64,000 nucleotides of DNA from Leadbetterella lacustris (GCA_965234335.1 OZ248426.1:1-64000), one strand, 5' to 3'; positions 34,952 to 44,004 are shown, counted from the stretch's first letter. The notes: generated by a model from the letters alone, not told the origin. Program-made: numbers and translations.

Positions 34952-36715
34952 TTACTTAATCTCCAGATTATAAGGTAGTTTGGCTTGAAGCCTTTCCATA
35001 TTTTGAAGGTATTTTATTTCTTTGGCCATTGGGGCAAAAACACCCAGATATTCTTTAAGTTTTGCATCTTCTTGACTCTTACCAAATTTCTCCATAATCT
35101 GCTCGAATTCTGACTTTGGATAAGGATAGTACTTCACTTGATAATCGCCAGCTTTGAGTTTTACTTTTTTAACGGCTATAGCTATGGCATCGTCTAATCC
35201 ACCTAAAACATCCACTAAACCAACGTTCTTGGCCTGAAGCCCCGTCCAGACACGCCCACCAGCCACTTCTTGCAGCTTTGCAAGAGGCATTTTTCTTCCA
35301 GCGGCGGCTTTGGATGTAAATTTCTCATAGCCCTTGTTCACGGAGTTTTGAATCAACATTTTCTCAGCATCTGACATTTCTCTTGTTAACGATGGCGAAT
35401 CGGCAAATTCATGCGTTTTTACTCCGTCAAAAGTAATTCCAAGCTTATTGTTCATCAATTCTTGTGCATTAAAAAGCATTCCGAAAATACCTATAGAACC
35501 CGTGATGGTAGTTGGAAGAGCCACTATTGTGTCACATCCCATAGCCATATAGTATCCGCCAGAGGCCGCTACGCTACCCATAGAGGCTATCACGGGCTTA
35601 ATTTTTTTAGTCAATTGTATCTCTCTCCACATCACATCAGAGGCTAAAGCACTACCGCCTGGCGAGTTGATTCTCAACACAATAGCCTTTATTTTTTTAT
35701 CGTTTTTAGCTTTTCTAAGTTCTTTCAAGAAACTTTCTGATCCGATAGATTCCGAACTGCCTTCGCCCGAATTTATATCGCCTTCAGCAATAATTACCGC
35801 TATGCGGTTATCTCTTGAGCCTTCTTTTACATATTTTTTGGCTTTGTTATAGCTTCCAAGTTTGATAAAACTAAGCTTTGCAGATTCTTTTACACCTACA
35901 GCCTTCTTCAATGCTGCATCATATTCATCTTCATAACCCACATTGGTCAATATTTTGTATTTCACTGCGTCCTGAGGTTCTTGTATCAACGCCTTGTTTA
36001 ATACCACATCTATTTCTGCTTTCGTTATACCTTTTTCGGCAGCCATTTTAGAATAAATGTGGTTGGAAATGGAACCCAAGTATTCTGAAACTTGCATTTT
36101 GTTTTCAGGGCTCATGTCTGTTCTGATGTAAGGCTCTACAAAACTTTTGAATTGACCTACTCTGAAAATCACCGGTTTCACACCGATTTTGTCAAAAAGA
36201 CCTTTCATAAAAGTTATTTCTGCATCTAGGCCATTAAATTCAATTCCTCCAGCCGGATTCAAATAGCTTTTGGTGGCAACAGACGAGAGATATACAGCCT
36301 TTTCGGTCATTATTTCTGCGTAGGTGTAGACAAACTTGCCCGATTTTTTGAAGTCTATCAAAGCATTTCTGATTTCTTCAATCTCCGCAAAACCAGCAGT
36401 GGGGTATTCCAATTTGATGCTGATTCCCTTAATGTTTGGGTCTAACTTGGCATTGGCAATGGCCGCTTTTAGGTCAACCAAGCCAGTTTTTTGTTCGCCA
36501 TTGCTAAAGATTTCTGAGAATGGATCCTCCTTGGTGGAATTCTCAGCTATTTGGGTATTGAGGTCGAGTTGTAAAATGGAGTTGGATATTATAGAAGTCT
36601 CATCCTCATCACTCGACATGGCTGAGCCGATGCCAATCAACAAAAACAATGACAAAAGCGAAAAAAGGAATATTCCGATTATCGTGGCCACAACATATTT
36701 TAAGAACTGAAGCAT
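34952..36715 (-). CDS. sppA: Signal peptide peptidase SppA, 67K type
   Basis: A 587-residue S49 serine protease with two tandem domains, as in the 67-kDa SppA of E. coli, after an N-terminal membrane helix (~5-30). The C-terminal half has the nucleophile in SMGSVAASGGYYMA; the N-terminal half has the general-base lysine in YAEIMTEKAVYLSS. Length and both active-site regions match. SppA degrades cleaved signal peptides in the inner membrane. Monocistronic with its own terminator. Confidence 0.92.
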   Translation of the reverse strand: MLQFLKYVVATIIGIFLFSLLSLFLLIGIGSAMSSDEDETSIISNSILQLDLNTQIAENSTKEDPFSEIFSNGEQKTGLVDLKAAIANAKLDPNIKGISIKLEYPTAGFAEIEEIRNALIDFKKSGKFVYTYAEIMTEKAVYLSSVATKSYLNPAGGIEFNGLDAEITFMKGLFDKIGVKPVIFRVGQFKSFVEPYIRTDMSPENKMQVSEYLGSISNHIYSKMAAEKGITKAEIDVVLNKALIQEPQDAVKYKILTNVGYEDEYDAALKKAVGVKESAKLSFIKLGSYNKAKKYVKEGSRDNRIAVIIAEGDINSGEGSSESIGSESFLKELRKAKNDKKIKAIVLRINSPGGSALASDVMWREIQLTKKIKPVIASMGSVAASGGYYMAMGCDTIVALPTTITGSIGIFGMLFNAQELMNNKLGITFDGVKTHEFADSPSLTREMSDAEKMLIQNSVNKGYEKFTSKAAAGRKMPLAKLQEVAGGRVWTGLQAKNVGLVDVLGGLDDAIAIAVKKVKLKAGDYQVKYYPYPKSEFEQIMEKFGKSQEDAKLKEYLGVFAPMAKEIKYLQNMERLQAKLPYNLEIK

Positions 36716-36937
36716 TTTTATTTTTTATTGAATGATAAATTACAAATCTACAAAACAAAGTTAGGTTGGCATCTTTTTAGAGAAACCAAAAAATAATTTA
36801 GCGGAAAATTAAAGTTTTAAAAGGTAAAATACAGATTTGTTGATTTCTAATTCGCTAAATATTGCTTAATTTTCGAAAGATACGTTATGCACGTCCTTTA
36901 AAATTAACTTTCTAACTCTGAAAAATACATTTTGTTT

Positions 36938-37450
36938 ATGGTTGAATATGCAGCGGAAATACTAAAATATGCCAAAAATGGGGAGAAAACGGGCTGGACA
37001 TTTGTGGAAGTGCCGTTGGATATTGCCGAGCAAATAAAACCTAAAACCAAAACTAGCTACAGAGTTAAAGGCAAATTAGATGGTTTAAGTATTAGTCAGG
37101 TGGCCTTGGTGCCGATAGGTGAGGGGAATTTTATATTACCACTCAATGCCGAAATGCGGAAAGTACTCAAAAAACAGATGGGTGACAGACTCAAAATAGC
37201 ATTAGAAGAAGATACCGAAGAATTGCCGATTTCAGTAGATTTGTTGAATTCTCTCGAACTCGAACCTGAGGCTTTAGAGCTTTTCAAATCTTACCCAAAA
37301 GGCCACCAAAGGTATTATTCCACCTGGGTGGAGTCGGCCAAAACTTTCGAAACCAAATCTAGGCGGATATATATGTGCGTCTATGGATTATTGCACCAGA
37401 TGGACTACGGACAAATGATCAGGCATTTTAAAAAAGAACCGATGTTATGA
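36938..37450 (+). CDS. DUF1905 / YdeI-OmpD-associated family protein
   Basis: I take the ATG at 36938 (170 residues). The first half is a DUF1905 barrel (GWTFVEVPLDIAEQI ... YRVKGKLDGLSI ... VLKKQMGDRLKIAL). The second half (LEPEALELFKSYPKGHQRYY, ETKSRRI) is the helical YdeI/OmpD-associated (bacteriocin-protection-like) region. Cytoplasmic by composition. The function is unknown, although homologues are linked to antimicrobial-peptide tolerance. It converges with recX, overlapping by six bases. Confidence 0.85.
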   Translation: MVEYAAEILKYAKNGEKTGWTFVEVPLDIAEQIKPKTKTSYRVKGKLDGLSISQVALVPIGEGNFILPLNAEMRKVLKKQMGDRLKIALEEDTEELPISVDLLNSLELEPEALELFKSYPKGHQRYYSTWVESAKTFETKSRRIYMCVYGLLHQMDYGQMIRHFKKEPML

Positions 37451-37909
37451 GGTTTTCTTTTCCAAATCTTTCAGGATTTCAAGAACTATATTTGATTCAT
37501 ATCCTTTGGAAATCAAATAGTTGAATGTTTTTTGCTTTCGTTTCAGGTAGTTGCTTTCAGTTCTTAAATCGTGAAGTTTTTTTTCGATGAGTTGAGTTGC
37601 AGTAGTAAAATAATCATCGTTTGGTATCTCTTTCATGGCCACTTCCAAGATGTATTTACTCATTTTTCGGGCTTTTAGCTCGGCTTTTATTCTGAGTTTT
37701 CCCCATTTTTTTACCCTAAACTTCCCTCCAGCAAAAGCCTTGGCAAATCGTTCCTCGTTCAAGTAATTCTCAGTAATCAAGTAGGCAATAATTTCTTCCG
37801 CTTCATCGCCCCATACCTTCCATTCCTGCAGTCGTTTTCGGACTTCTGCTTGGGTGCGTTCTTGGTAAACGCAATAGTTAGCGGCTTTTTTTAAGATTGC
37901 GGTGTCCAA
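37445..37909 (-). CDS. recX: RecX family regulatory protein
   Basis: A 154-residue protein of three-helix repeats. AANYCVYQERTQAEVRKRL opens the first repeat, LITENYLNEERFAKAFAGGK carries the signature motif, and the third repeat (RKQKTFNYLISKGYESNIVLEI) closes it. RecX binds inside the RecA filament groove and limits its activity. In this window it is not next to recA. The length is normal. Start Met1 is followed directly by the first repeat. Confidence 0.9.
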   Translation of the reverse strand: MDTAILKKAANYCVYQERTQAEVRKRLQEWKVWGDEAEEIIAYLITENYLNEERFAKAFAGGKFRVKKWGKLRIKAELKARKMSKYILEVAMKEIPNDDYFTTATQLIEKKLHDLRTESNYLKRKQKTFNYLISKGYESNIVLEILKDLEKKTS

Positions 37910-38013
37910 GGAGAGGAATTGATTTTATAAAAGTGATCTATTTCGAATTTTTTATTTTTGAACACAAAATTAATTCAACAAATTTTAGAAAATTGAATAA
38001 ATTGAATTTAAAT

Positions 38014-38044
38014 TTACGTGTAAATATTTTATTTTTATACGTAT
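38014..38044 (+). promoter_or_regulatory. Palindromic boxes upstream of the intact DUF6364/PIN pair
   Basis: TTACGTGTAAA (38014-38024) and the perfect palindrome ATACGTAT (38037-38044) lie 10 bases before the antitoxin start. The same pair with near-equal spacing (22 versus 24 bases centre to centre) precedes the first PIN locus. Confidence 0.6.
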
Positions 38045-38053
38045 TTTAAGGTA

Positions 38054-38299
38054 ATGGATACTAAACTAACGCTGATTGCCGATAAAGAAATTATCGAAAA
38101 AGCCAAGCAATATGCTAAAAGTCAGAAGATTAGCTTGTCTCGACTGATAGAGTCTTACCTATCTTCTTTGACAAGTGAAAATTCAGAAGAAATTGAGATT
38201 TCTCCATTGGTTAAAAGCTTGAGCGGAGTAATTTCTTTGGAAAATGACTTTGATCCAAAAGAAAAATACACTGATTTTCTACTTGAAAAGTACAAATGA
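38054..38299 (+). CDS. DUF6364 family antitoxin
   Basis: An 81-residue protein: MDTKLTLIADKEIIEKAKQY, then SLSRLIESYLSSL, a ribbon-helix-helix-like N-terminal half, and an acidic C-terminal tail (ENDFDPKEKYTDFLLEKYK) likely to embrace the toxin. The partner toxin begins 83 bases later. It is the intact counterpart of the pseudogene at 23485. Probably autoregulates through the ATACGTAT boxes upstream. Family assignment rests on the N-terminal pattern and the PIN partner. Confidence 0.83.
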   Translation: MDTKLTLIADKEIIEKAKQYAKSQKISLSRLIESYLSSLTSENSEEIEISPLVKSLSGVISLENDFDPKEKYTDFLLEKYK

Positions 38300-38368
38300 A
38301 ACATTCATGACTAAGATTTTAGACACACAGAGAAATGATTATTTCTTAGCGTCTTTGTGCCTTAGCGG
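38294..38368 (+). repeat. Dispersed repeat between antitoxin and toxin genes
   Basis: Runs such as AAATGATTATTTCTTA and ACTAAGATTTT, from about 38294 to 38365, match 18068-18135 almost base for base. In the first PIN locus antitoxin and toxin overlap by four bases, so this element appears to have separated the pair here. Confidence 0.65.
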
Positions 38369-38382
38369 TAAATTATAGACAA

Positions 38383-38799
38383 ATGAAGAAACTATTCATC
38401 GATACAAATATAGTTTTGGACTTGTTGGCCAAGCGTGAACCATTCTATGAAAGTTCAGCTAAATTGTTTACATTGGCAGACCGAAACGCTATTCAGTTGT
38501 CAGTTTCTTCACTGACGTTCGCCAACACAAATTATGTGCTATCAAAATTAAAATCTGCCAACGAAGCGAAGGAAATACTTCGAAAATTCAAATTGCTGGT
38601 TCAAATAGTTTCCCTTTCGGAAAAAATTGTAGATTTAGCCCTAAATGATACAGCCTTTAAGGATTTTGAAGATGGTTTACACTATTATTCTGCTTTTGAA
38701 TCTAATCAAGATATCATTATAACAAGAAATCAGAAAGACTTCAAATCTTCGCTTTTGTCAGTTATGAGTGCACAAGAGTTTCTAAGTTCTTTATCCTAA
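38383..38799 (+). CDS. PIN domain toxin (VapC-like)
   Basis: A 138-residue PIN protein opening MKKLFIDTNIVLDLLAKREP with the first catalytic Asp. DFEDGLHYYSAFE and IITRNQKDFKSSLLS hold the later acidic residues. It is the same length as the toxin at 23072 and similar throughout, so they are paralogues. Expected activity is RNA cleavage, neutralised by the DUF6364 protein. A repeat lies between the two genes, so translation is not coupled. It converges with the M20 gene, with a four-base overlap. Confidence 0.87.
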   Translation: MKKLFIDTNIVLDLLAKREPFYESSAKLFTLADRNAIQLSVSSLTFANTNYVLSKLKSANEAKEILRKFKLLVQIVSLSEKIVDLALNDTAFKDFEDGLHYYSAFESNQDIIITRNQKDFKSSLLSVMSAQEFLSSLS

Positions 38800-39869
38800 A
38801 TCACCAACCCCTTCAATAACTCCACATACCCTTCAATACCTCCATAAATTTCCTTAACATAAATATATTCATCAGCCGTATGTGAGCGGGCTGAATCTCC
38901 CGGGCCGATTTTTATGCTGGTGAAAGGCATCAATGCCTGATCAGAAAGAGTAGGGGATCCATAAGTCTTCATGCCTAAAGCAATTCCTTTTTTTACTATC
39001 GGGTGTTCAAGCGATATGCCTGACGGATGGAGCCTTACACTTCTTGGTTTAACTTCGCACTTTACATTTTGCTTGATTATTTCTAAGGTTTCTTCCAAGC
39101 TATACGCATCCGTTGCACGTACATCCACCACAAATGAGCATTCGTCAGGCACTACATTGTGTTGAGTTCCTGCATTTATAACAGTTACCGACATTTTTAT
39201 GGGCCCCAGACTTTCAGAAATTTTCTCAAATTCATAGTTTCTAAACCAATTTATGTCTTCTATGGCTTCATAAATAGCGTTTTTGCCTTCGTCTCTTGCT
39301 GCATGGCCAGCCACGCCGATGGCTTTGCAGTCCAACACCATTAAACCTTTTTCAGCCACCGCCATGTCCATAAGCGTAGGTTCGCCTACGATGGCTAGAG
39401 CTATTTTAGGAAGCCATTTTATCAAAAGTTCTATGCCATCTTTTCCTGATATTTCTTCTTCGGCAGAGGCCGCAAATATCAAATTGTAAGGCAATTCTGA
39501 CTCTTCATAAAAATATAGAAAGGTAGCTAAAAGCGAAACTAAAGGACCTCCAGCATCGTTGCTCCCAAGTCCAAATAGCTTACCATCAACTACTTCGGCG
39601 GCATAAGGGTCTTTGGTGTAAGAAACATTCGGCTTTACGGTGTCGTGGTGTGAATTCAACAAAATAGTCGGTTTCGATGAGTCGAAATGCTTGTTTTTTA
39701 CCCAGATATTGTTTTTGACGGTTTCGAAATTGATATTTCTTGGTCTAAAAAAATCCTCAAACAACAAAAGCGTTTTGCTCTCATCTTTACTTAATGAAGG
39801 AGTTCCTATCAGTTTTTTTAAAAACCCAATAGCAATTTCACCCAATTGTTCGATTTCTGAACTCATCAT
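38796..39869 (-). CDS. M20 family metallo-hydrolase (ArgE/DapE-like deacylase)
   Basis: A 357-residue protein. Zinc-binding positions are visible as LLNSHHDTVKP, GLGSNDAGGPL and AASAEEEISGKDG (Asp, Asp, catalytic Glu and Glu), plus the late histidine in DSARSHTADEY. The dimerisation domain (~165-275) is present. It resembles the Bacteroidota deacylases that act on N-acetyl- or N-succinyl-citrulline/ornithine in arginine biosynthesis; an argB gene lies 4 kb away. The exact substrate is inferred. The start may be Met1 or Met2. Confidence 0.85.
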   Translation of the reverse strand: MMSSEIEQLGEIAIGFLKKLIGTPSLSKDESKTLLLFEDFFRPRNINFETVKNNIWVKNKHFDSSKPTILLNSHHDTVKPNVSYTKDPYAAEVVDGKLFGLGSNDAGGPLVSLLATFLYFYEESELPYNLIFAASAEEEISGKDGIELLIKWLPKIALAIVGEPTLMDMAVAEKGLMVLDCKAIGVAGHAARDEGKNAIYEAIEDINWFRNYEFEKISESLGPIKMSVTVINAGTQHNVVPDECSFVVDVRATDAYSLEETLEIIKQNVKCEVKPRSVRLHPSGISLEHPIVKKGIALGMKTYGSPTLSDQALMPFTSIKIGPGDSARSHTADEYIYVKEIYGGIEGYVELLKGLVI

Positions 39870-40133
39870 TTTCTACCTTTTAGCATCTACTTGGATTTCT
39901 CGAAGGAATCCTAAATCTCTGTGGCGTTTGCTTTACAGCTGCTACACAAAGGATTCATAAAGTTCCACAAAGTTTTGTTTAAATTTTATATGAAATTTGT
40001 TTTATTCGTTATTTGTCGAATGAAAACAAATTGGCTTCAATAAATCTAAAATAATTACAAAAGTAAATTCAATGCAGCTTACAACCTATTTTCAGTTAAA
40101 AGAATCTTGATTTTGCAGTTTAAAGCTAGAATT

Positions 40134-40517
40134 ATGAGAATTTTCGCGTTATTGTTTTGTTTGTTATTAATGGGCTGTGAAGCTGAAAATGCGAATCCGG
40201 CAATTGTGGGCAATTGGAAATGGGTGCAGTCGAAAGGTGGCATTGCAGGGCTTACCATAAAACCTTCGGAAGCCGATCAAAGAGAAATGATTTTTGATTC
40301 AAAGGGTAATTTTTCCTTGATTCAAAGCGGGAAAACGACTATTTCTGCACTTTACGAGCTTAAAAATGCCAAGTCAATCACTTCAATGGAGCTTTTACCA
40401 ATGATTTTATTTCCCAATGGAGACACTATCAACATGTCATATACAATCAAAAATGATAGTCTTTTCCTTTTTGACGAAGTTTATGACGGTTTTGGACATA
40501 CTTATGTTAAAAAGTAG
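40134..40517 (+). CDS. Lipocalin-like lipoprotein
   Basis: I take the ATG at 40134 (127 residues), which begins a lipoprotein signal (MRIFALLFCLLLMGC, Cys15). The mature part starts NPAIVGNWKWVQSKGG, the strand-plus-tryptophan opening of bacterial lipocalin-like domains, and continues as short beta strands. Small ligand binding or surface display is the usual guess. A longer frame from a TTG at 40107 is unlikely. It stands alone ahead of the helicase gene. Confidence 0.75.
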   Translation: MRIFALLFCLLLMGCEAENANPAIVGNWKWVQSKGGIAGLTIKPSEADQREMIFDSKGNFSLIQSGKTTISALYELKNAKSITSMELLPMILFPNGDTINMSYTIKNDSLFLFDEVYDGFGHTYVKK

Positions 40518-40534
40518 TACTTCACTTAGATAAA

Positions 40535-40568
40535 TTGTAGATTAAAAATTTTTTCTTCTGTATTTTTG
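40535..40568 (+). promoter_or_regulatory. Bacteroidota-type promoter of the helicase gene
   Basis: TTG (40535-40537), 23 bases, TATTTTTG (40561-40568), the same geometry as the ompH promoter; the start codon is 20 bases further. Confidence 0.45.
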
Positions 40569-40587
40569 ATATCCCTTAATCAAAAAG

Positions 40588-43059
40588 ATGAAGAAAAGTA
40601 GCAAGTCAAGTCAAAATTCGGAACCGAAGAAAGAATCAGAAAAGCGTATCTCGTATTACAAAAAACCAAGCGACATTTCAGTGGATCAGTGGCAGTGGTT
40701 GCTTCGTAAGCAGTTTGGAGAAGACAATACCTTTAAAGTAACCAATATCGGTGATGAAGAGGTTTTTTCTGACTACTTGGTGTATAATCCTGCTACGGTA
40801 AACAACTACAAGGTTTCTATTCGTGACTTCAGTCATCAAAATAACTTCTGTAATTGCATAGATTTCAAAACCAATCGCTTGGGGATTTGTAAGCATATAT
40901 CAGCTACAATGAAGTTTTTGGAGGCCAATTTTGATATTGAAAAGCTTAAAAAACAGCAATATTTAAGTAATTATTCTAGCATTTACCTCGATTATAAAAA
41001 TGGACGTTATATAAAGCTAAAAATTGGTGCGGAAAACACATTCGAATTTGAAAAACTACGTGACAAATATTTTTCAAATCATAATGAGCTCTTGGCTACT
41101 TCATTTCCGGTCTTCGAAAAAATCCTTAAAGAAGCTAGAGCCATAAATGAATCGTTTGTGTGTTATGAAGATGCCCTGGAGTACGTCATCAAAATTCGTG
41201 AGAACATTACGAGAAGACTAAAGATGGGTGAGTTTTTTAAGAAAAACCCCAATCTAAGTGTTCTTGATGATAGCCTCAAAATCAAGCTATTCCCTTATCA
41301 GTTAGAAGGTGTAAAGTTTGCCGCAAAAGCTGGCAGAAGCCTTATAGCCGACGACATGGGTTTAGGTAAAACGGTGCAGGCTATTGTGGTGGCCGAACTC
41401 TATAAAAAAATCCTGAATACTAGTAAGGTTTTGATAGTTTGCCCAACATCTCTTAAATATCAGTGGAAATCTGAAATTGAGCGTTTTACAAACAGTACGG
41501 TTCATGTAGTTGAAGGGAATATTCTGAAAAGACGAGAAGAGTACAAGGCAAATTCTGCTTATTATCAGGTTACTAGCTACAATACGCTTGCAAATGACAT
41601 AGACTTTATAAACGATACGCTGGAGTTCGATTTTGTGATTCTGGACGAAGCCCAAAGGATAAAAAACTGGAAAACCAAAGTTTCAAAAAGCGTAAAAAAA
41701 CTTAATTCTACCTACACAGTAGTGCTTACTGGTACTCCCCTCGAAAACCGCATCGAAGAGTTGTATTCTATCATGCAGTTTATAGATGTTTATCAGCTAG
41801 GGCCATTGTATAAGTTTGTCGAACGTCACCAATTAAAAGACCCTGAAACCGGAAAAGTTTTGGGTTATCAGCATCTCAATGAGATAACTTCTTTGTTGTC
41901 AGGTACTTTGATAAGGAGAACTAAAAAAGAAGTGTTAAAGCAATTGCCCGAAAGGATGGATAAAAATCTTTTTGTTCCGATGACATTCGAGCAAATGGAA
42001 ATTCATGACGAATTGCAGACCGATGTAAGTAAGTTGGTTAACAAATGGCGAAGGTATGGTTTTCTTAACGAGGCAGACAGGCAACGTTTGATCCTGTCTT
42101 TGAGTAAAATGCGAATGGTATGCGATAGTACCTATATTCTCGACCAACGAACCCGCAAAGACACTAAGATAGAAGAGCTAATGAATATCTTGGATGAGTT
42201 TTTTCAGACCAACGATAGCAAGGTGGTTATATTTAGTCAGTGGGAACGCATGACTCGCTTAGTAGCTGCTGAATTGGATAAAAAAGGCATTGGCTACGAA
42301 TATCTCAACGGTGGAGTACCTAGTCAGAAAAGAGAGGCACTTTTAACCAATTTTAGAGAAAATGAGAACTCAAAAGTGTTTTTATCTACCGATGCCGGTG
42401 GGGTAGGACTTAATCTTCAGTCTGCTTCACTGGTTATTAATTTAGACATTCCATGGAATCCAGCTGTTCATGAGCAACGAATTGCGAGGGTATATAGGTT
42501 GGGGCAAAATCGTAATGTTACGGTAATCAATCTGATATCAACGGGTACCATCGAACACAAAATGTTGGATGTTTTGAAGTTTAAATCTTCTATGGCAAGC
42601 GGAGTTTTGGATGGTGGTGAAGATACGATATTCTTGAATCACGATCAGTTTAAAAACTTCATGGAGTCATTGGAAAAGGTTACCGAACAAACTACTATTG
42701 AATTTGAGGCTGAGACGGAATCTGACAACCACTATGAACAGCCCGTAAGTGTCAAAATAGACCTTGAAGTGCCTGATAAAGAGCCGACTACTGAGCTTCT
42801 GGGTGATGATGACGTATTGGAGCCAGACGAAAACGTAACCGATAAACCAAGTGATTTGGTTGGTCAAGGAGTTTCGTTTTTTGGCAATTTGTTGGCAACA
42901 CTGCAAAACCCAGAAGCCACCAAAGAGCTTGTAAACAGTTTAACAGAAAAGGATAAGGATGGCAAAACATATCTTAAAATACCAGTAGAAAACTCCGAAA
43001 TGGTAGAAAATGGCATAAAAGCTTTGGGTGGCTTTTTGGCGAGTTTTATGGGGAAATAG
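40588..43059 (+). CDS. SNF2-family ATPase with N-terminal SWIM zinc finger
   Basis: An 823-residue protein. FCNCIDFKTNRLGICKH (~residues 89-105) is a SWIM zinc finger (CxC...CxH). The SNF2 core follows: LIADDMGLGKTVQA (Walker A, ~255), VILDEAQRIKNW (Walker B), LTGTPLENR, and the second RecA-like lobe with VIFSQWERM and DAGGVGLNLQSA through HEQRIARVYRLGQ. The C-terminal ~150 residues are acidic and linker-like. It likely remodels protein-DNA complexes such as RNA polymerase, like RapA. It is preceded by its own promoter and followed by a terminator hairpin. Confidence 0.9.
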   Translation: MKKSSKSSQNSEPKKESEKRISYYKKPSDISVDQWQWLLRKQFGEDNTFKVTNIGDEEVFSDYLVYNPATVNNYKVSIRDFSHQNNFCNCIDFKTNRLGICKHISATMKFLEANFDIEKLKKQQYLSNYSSIYLDYKNGRYIKLKIGAENTFEFEKLRDKYFSNHNELLATSFPVFEKILKEARAINESFVCYEDALEYVIKIRENITRRLKMGEFFKKNPNLSVLDDSLKIKLFPYQLEGVKFAAKAGRSLIADDMGLGKTVQAIVVAELYKKILNTSKVLIVCPTSLKYQWKSEIERFTNSTVHVVEGNILKRREEYKANSAYYQVTSYNTLANDIDFINDTLEFDFVILDEAQRIKNWKTKVSKSVKKLNSTYTVVLTGTPLENRIEELYSIMQFIDVYQLGPLYKFVERHQLKDPETGKVLGYQHLNEITSLLSGTLIRRTKKEVLKQLPERMDKNLFVPMTFEQMEIHDELQTDVSKLVNKWRRYGFLNEADRQRLILSLSKMRMVCDSTYILDQRTRKDTKIEELMNILDEFFQTNDSKVVIFSQWERMTRLVAAELDKKGIGYEYLNGGVPSQKREALLTNFRENENSKVFLSTDAGGVGLNLQSASLVINLDIPWNPAVHEQRIARVYRLGQNRNVTVINLISTGTIEHKMLDVLKFKSSMASGVLDGGEDTIFLNHDQFKNFMESLEKVTEQTTIEFEAETESDNHYEQPVSVKIDLEVPDKEPTTELLGDDDVLEPDENVTDKPSDLVGQGVSFFGNLLATLQNPEATKELVNSLTEKDKDGKTYLKIPVENSEMVENGIKALGGFLASFMGK

Positions 43060-43075
43060 ATTATTGGCAAATGAC

Positions 43076-43099
43076 AAAAAAACTGCTAGTAGTTTTTTT
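43076..43099 (+). terminator. Terminator of the helicase gene
   Basis: AAAAAAACT (43076-43084) pairs with AGTTTTTTT (43091-43099) around a 6-base loop, 17 bases past the stop. Confidence 0.6.
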
Positions 43100-43160
43100 A
43101 TTCTAATTTTGTATTAGGGTATATTTTTTTCTATTTTCGTTGTATAAAAATGAAAAGGAC

Positions 43161-43352
43161 ATGCGAATAAATATTGAAATATACGAAGAAATTATATAAA
43201 ATGCCTTGGCTATTTCTGGCTTAAAGACTAAAAAAGCGGTCATGAATTTAATTTTAAAGGTTTTTTTGGAAAAGCGGGCAAAACTTCAAATATTGAAATT
43301 GCAGGGAGAATTGGTTTGGGAAGGAGATTTAGATAAATGGAGAGTACAATAA
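43161..43352 (+). pseudogene. VapB-type (DUF2191) antitoxin with in-frame TAA, no toxin
   Basis: Reading from 43161: MRINIEIYEEII, TAA at codon 13, then NALAISGLKTKKAVMNLILK and a tail GELVWEGDLDKWRVQ with the natural stop at 43350. The whole matches the ~65-residue VapB antitoxin pattern. A single base change (for example GAA to TAA) accounts for the break. No VapC gene follows; the next gene is convergent hemolysin III. Confidence 0.82.
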
Positions 43353-43365
43353 ATTTAATATCACA

Positions 43366-44001
43366 TCATTTTAATGCCACCAAATACACCGCCGCAAAAT
43401 GAAAAATGGCAGCAAAAAGCACAAATAGATGCCAAATGAAATGATTATAGGGTATTTTTTGATTTTGATAAAATATTACTCCAACCAAATAACTCAATCC
43501 GCCCGCAACCAAAAAATAGAATGGCACATCCGGTATTCTTCCCCAAAAACCTCGGTCGAAAAAGAAAATCATGCATCCGATAAATATGTAAATAAGGCTT
43601 GAAAGTAGTCGGAATCGTCCGGTGTAAAAGACTTTCTTTATTATGCCCAAAGCAATCAACGACCATTGAACTATAAAAAAAGTCTTCGCTGTGTTAGGTT
43701 CCGTGAATAAAATGATGAAAGGAATGTACGTACCGCCAATCAAAAAGAAAATGCTGATGTGATCTAAAATCCGAAGTGCTCTTTTGGCAACTGGGTTGAA
43801 AACAGCATGATATAAAGTCGAAAAACTAAAAACCATGAAAATGCCCAATGTGTAGGCGGCTGTACCTAGTCCAAGGTTTTTTACACCTGAGTTTTGAGCC
43901 ATAGTCACTAGCAGAGGCCCAAATGCCAATGCCAAAATGACGCCTATTCCATGAGAAAGTGCGTTGGCAATTTCGGTTTTTAAAAGTCTCTCGTTTTCCA
44001 A
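43366..44001 (-). CDS. Hemolysin III family membrane protein (PAQR/TrhA-like)
   Basis: A 211-residue protein with seven membrane helices. NALSHGIGVILALAFGPLL, FSTLYHAVFNP and LDHISIFFLIGGTYIPFIIL carry the Ser-Asp-His pattern of the PAQR superfamily, with late histidines in the LFVLFAAIFHFAAVY segment. Bacterial members modulate membrane energetics and lipid homeostasis; the hemolysin name is historical. Starts three bases after argB and is probably co-transcribed with it. Confidence 0.9.
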   Translation of the reverse strand: MENERLLKTEIANALSHGIGVILALAFGPLLVTMAQNSGVKNLGLGTAAYTLGIFMVFSFSTLYHAVFNPVAKRALRILDHISIFFLIGGTYIPFIILFTEPNTAKTFFIVQWSLIALGIIKKVFYTGRFRLLSSLIYIFIGCMIFFFDRGFWGRIPDVPFYFLVAGGLSYLVGVIFYQNQKIPYNHFIWHLFVLFAAIFHFAAVYLVALK

Positions 44002-44004
44002 TTT

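Noticed and set aside
39890..39980. CACAAAG-rich string behind the M20 gene, like common interspersed elements
   Set aside because: Too degenerate to define ends or copies in this window.
41362..41655. Antisense open frames within the helicase gene
   Set aside because: They lie entirely opposite a complete SNF2 gene and look random.
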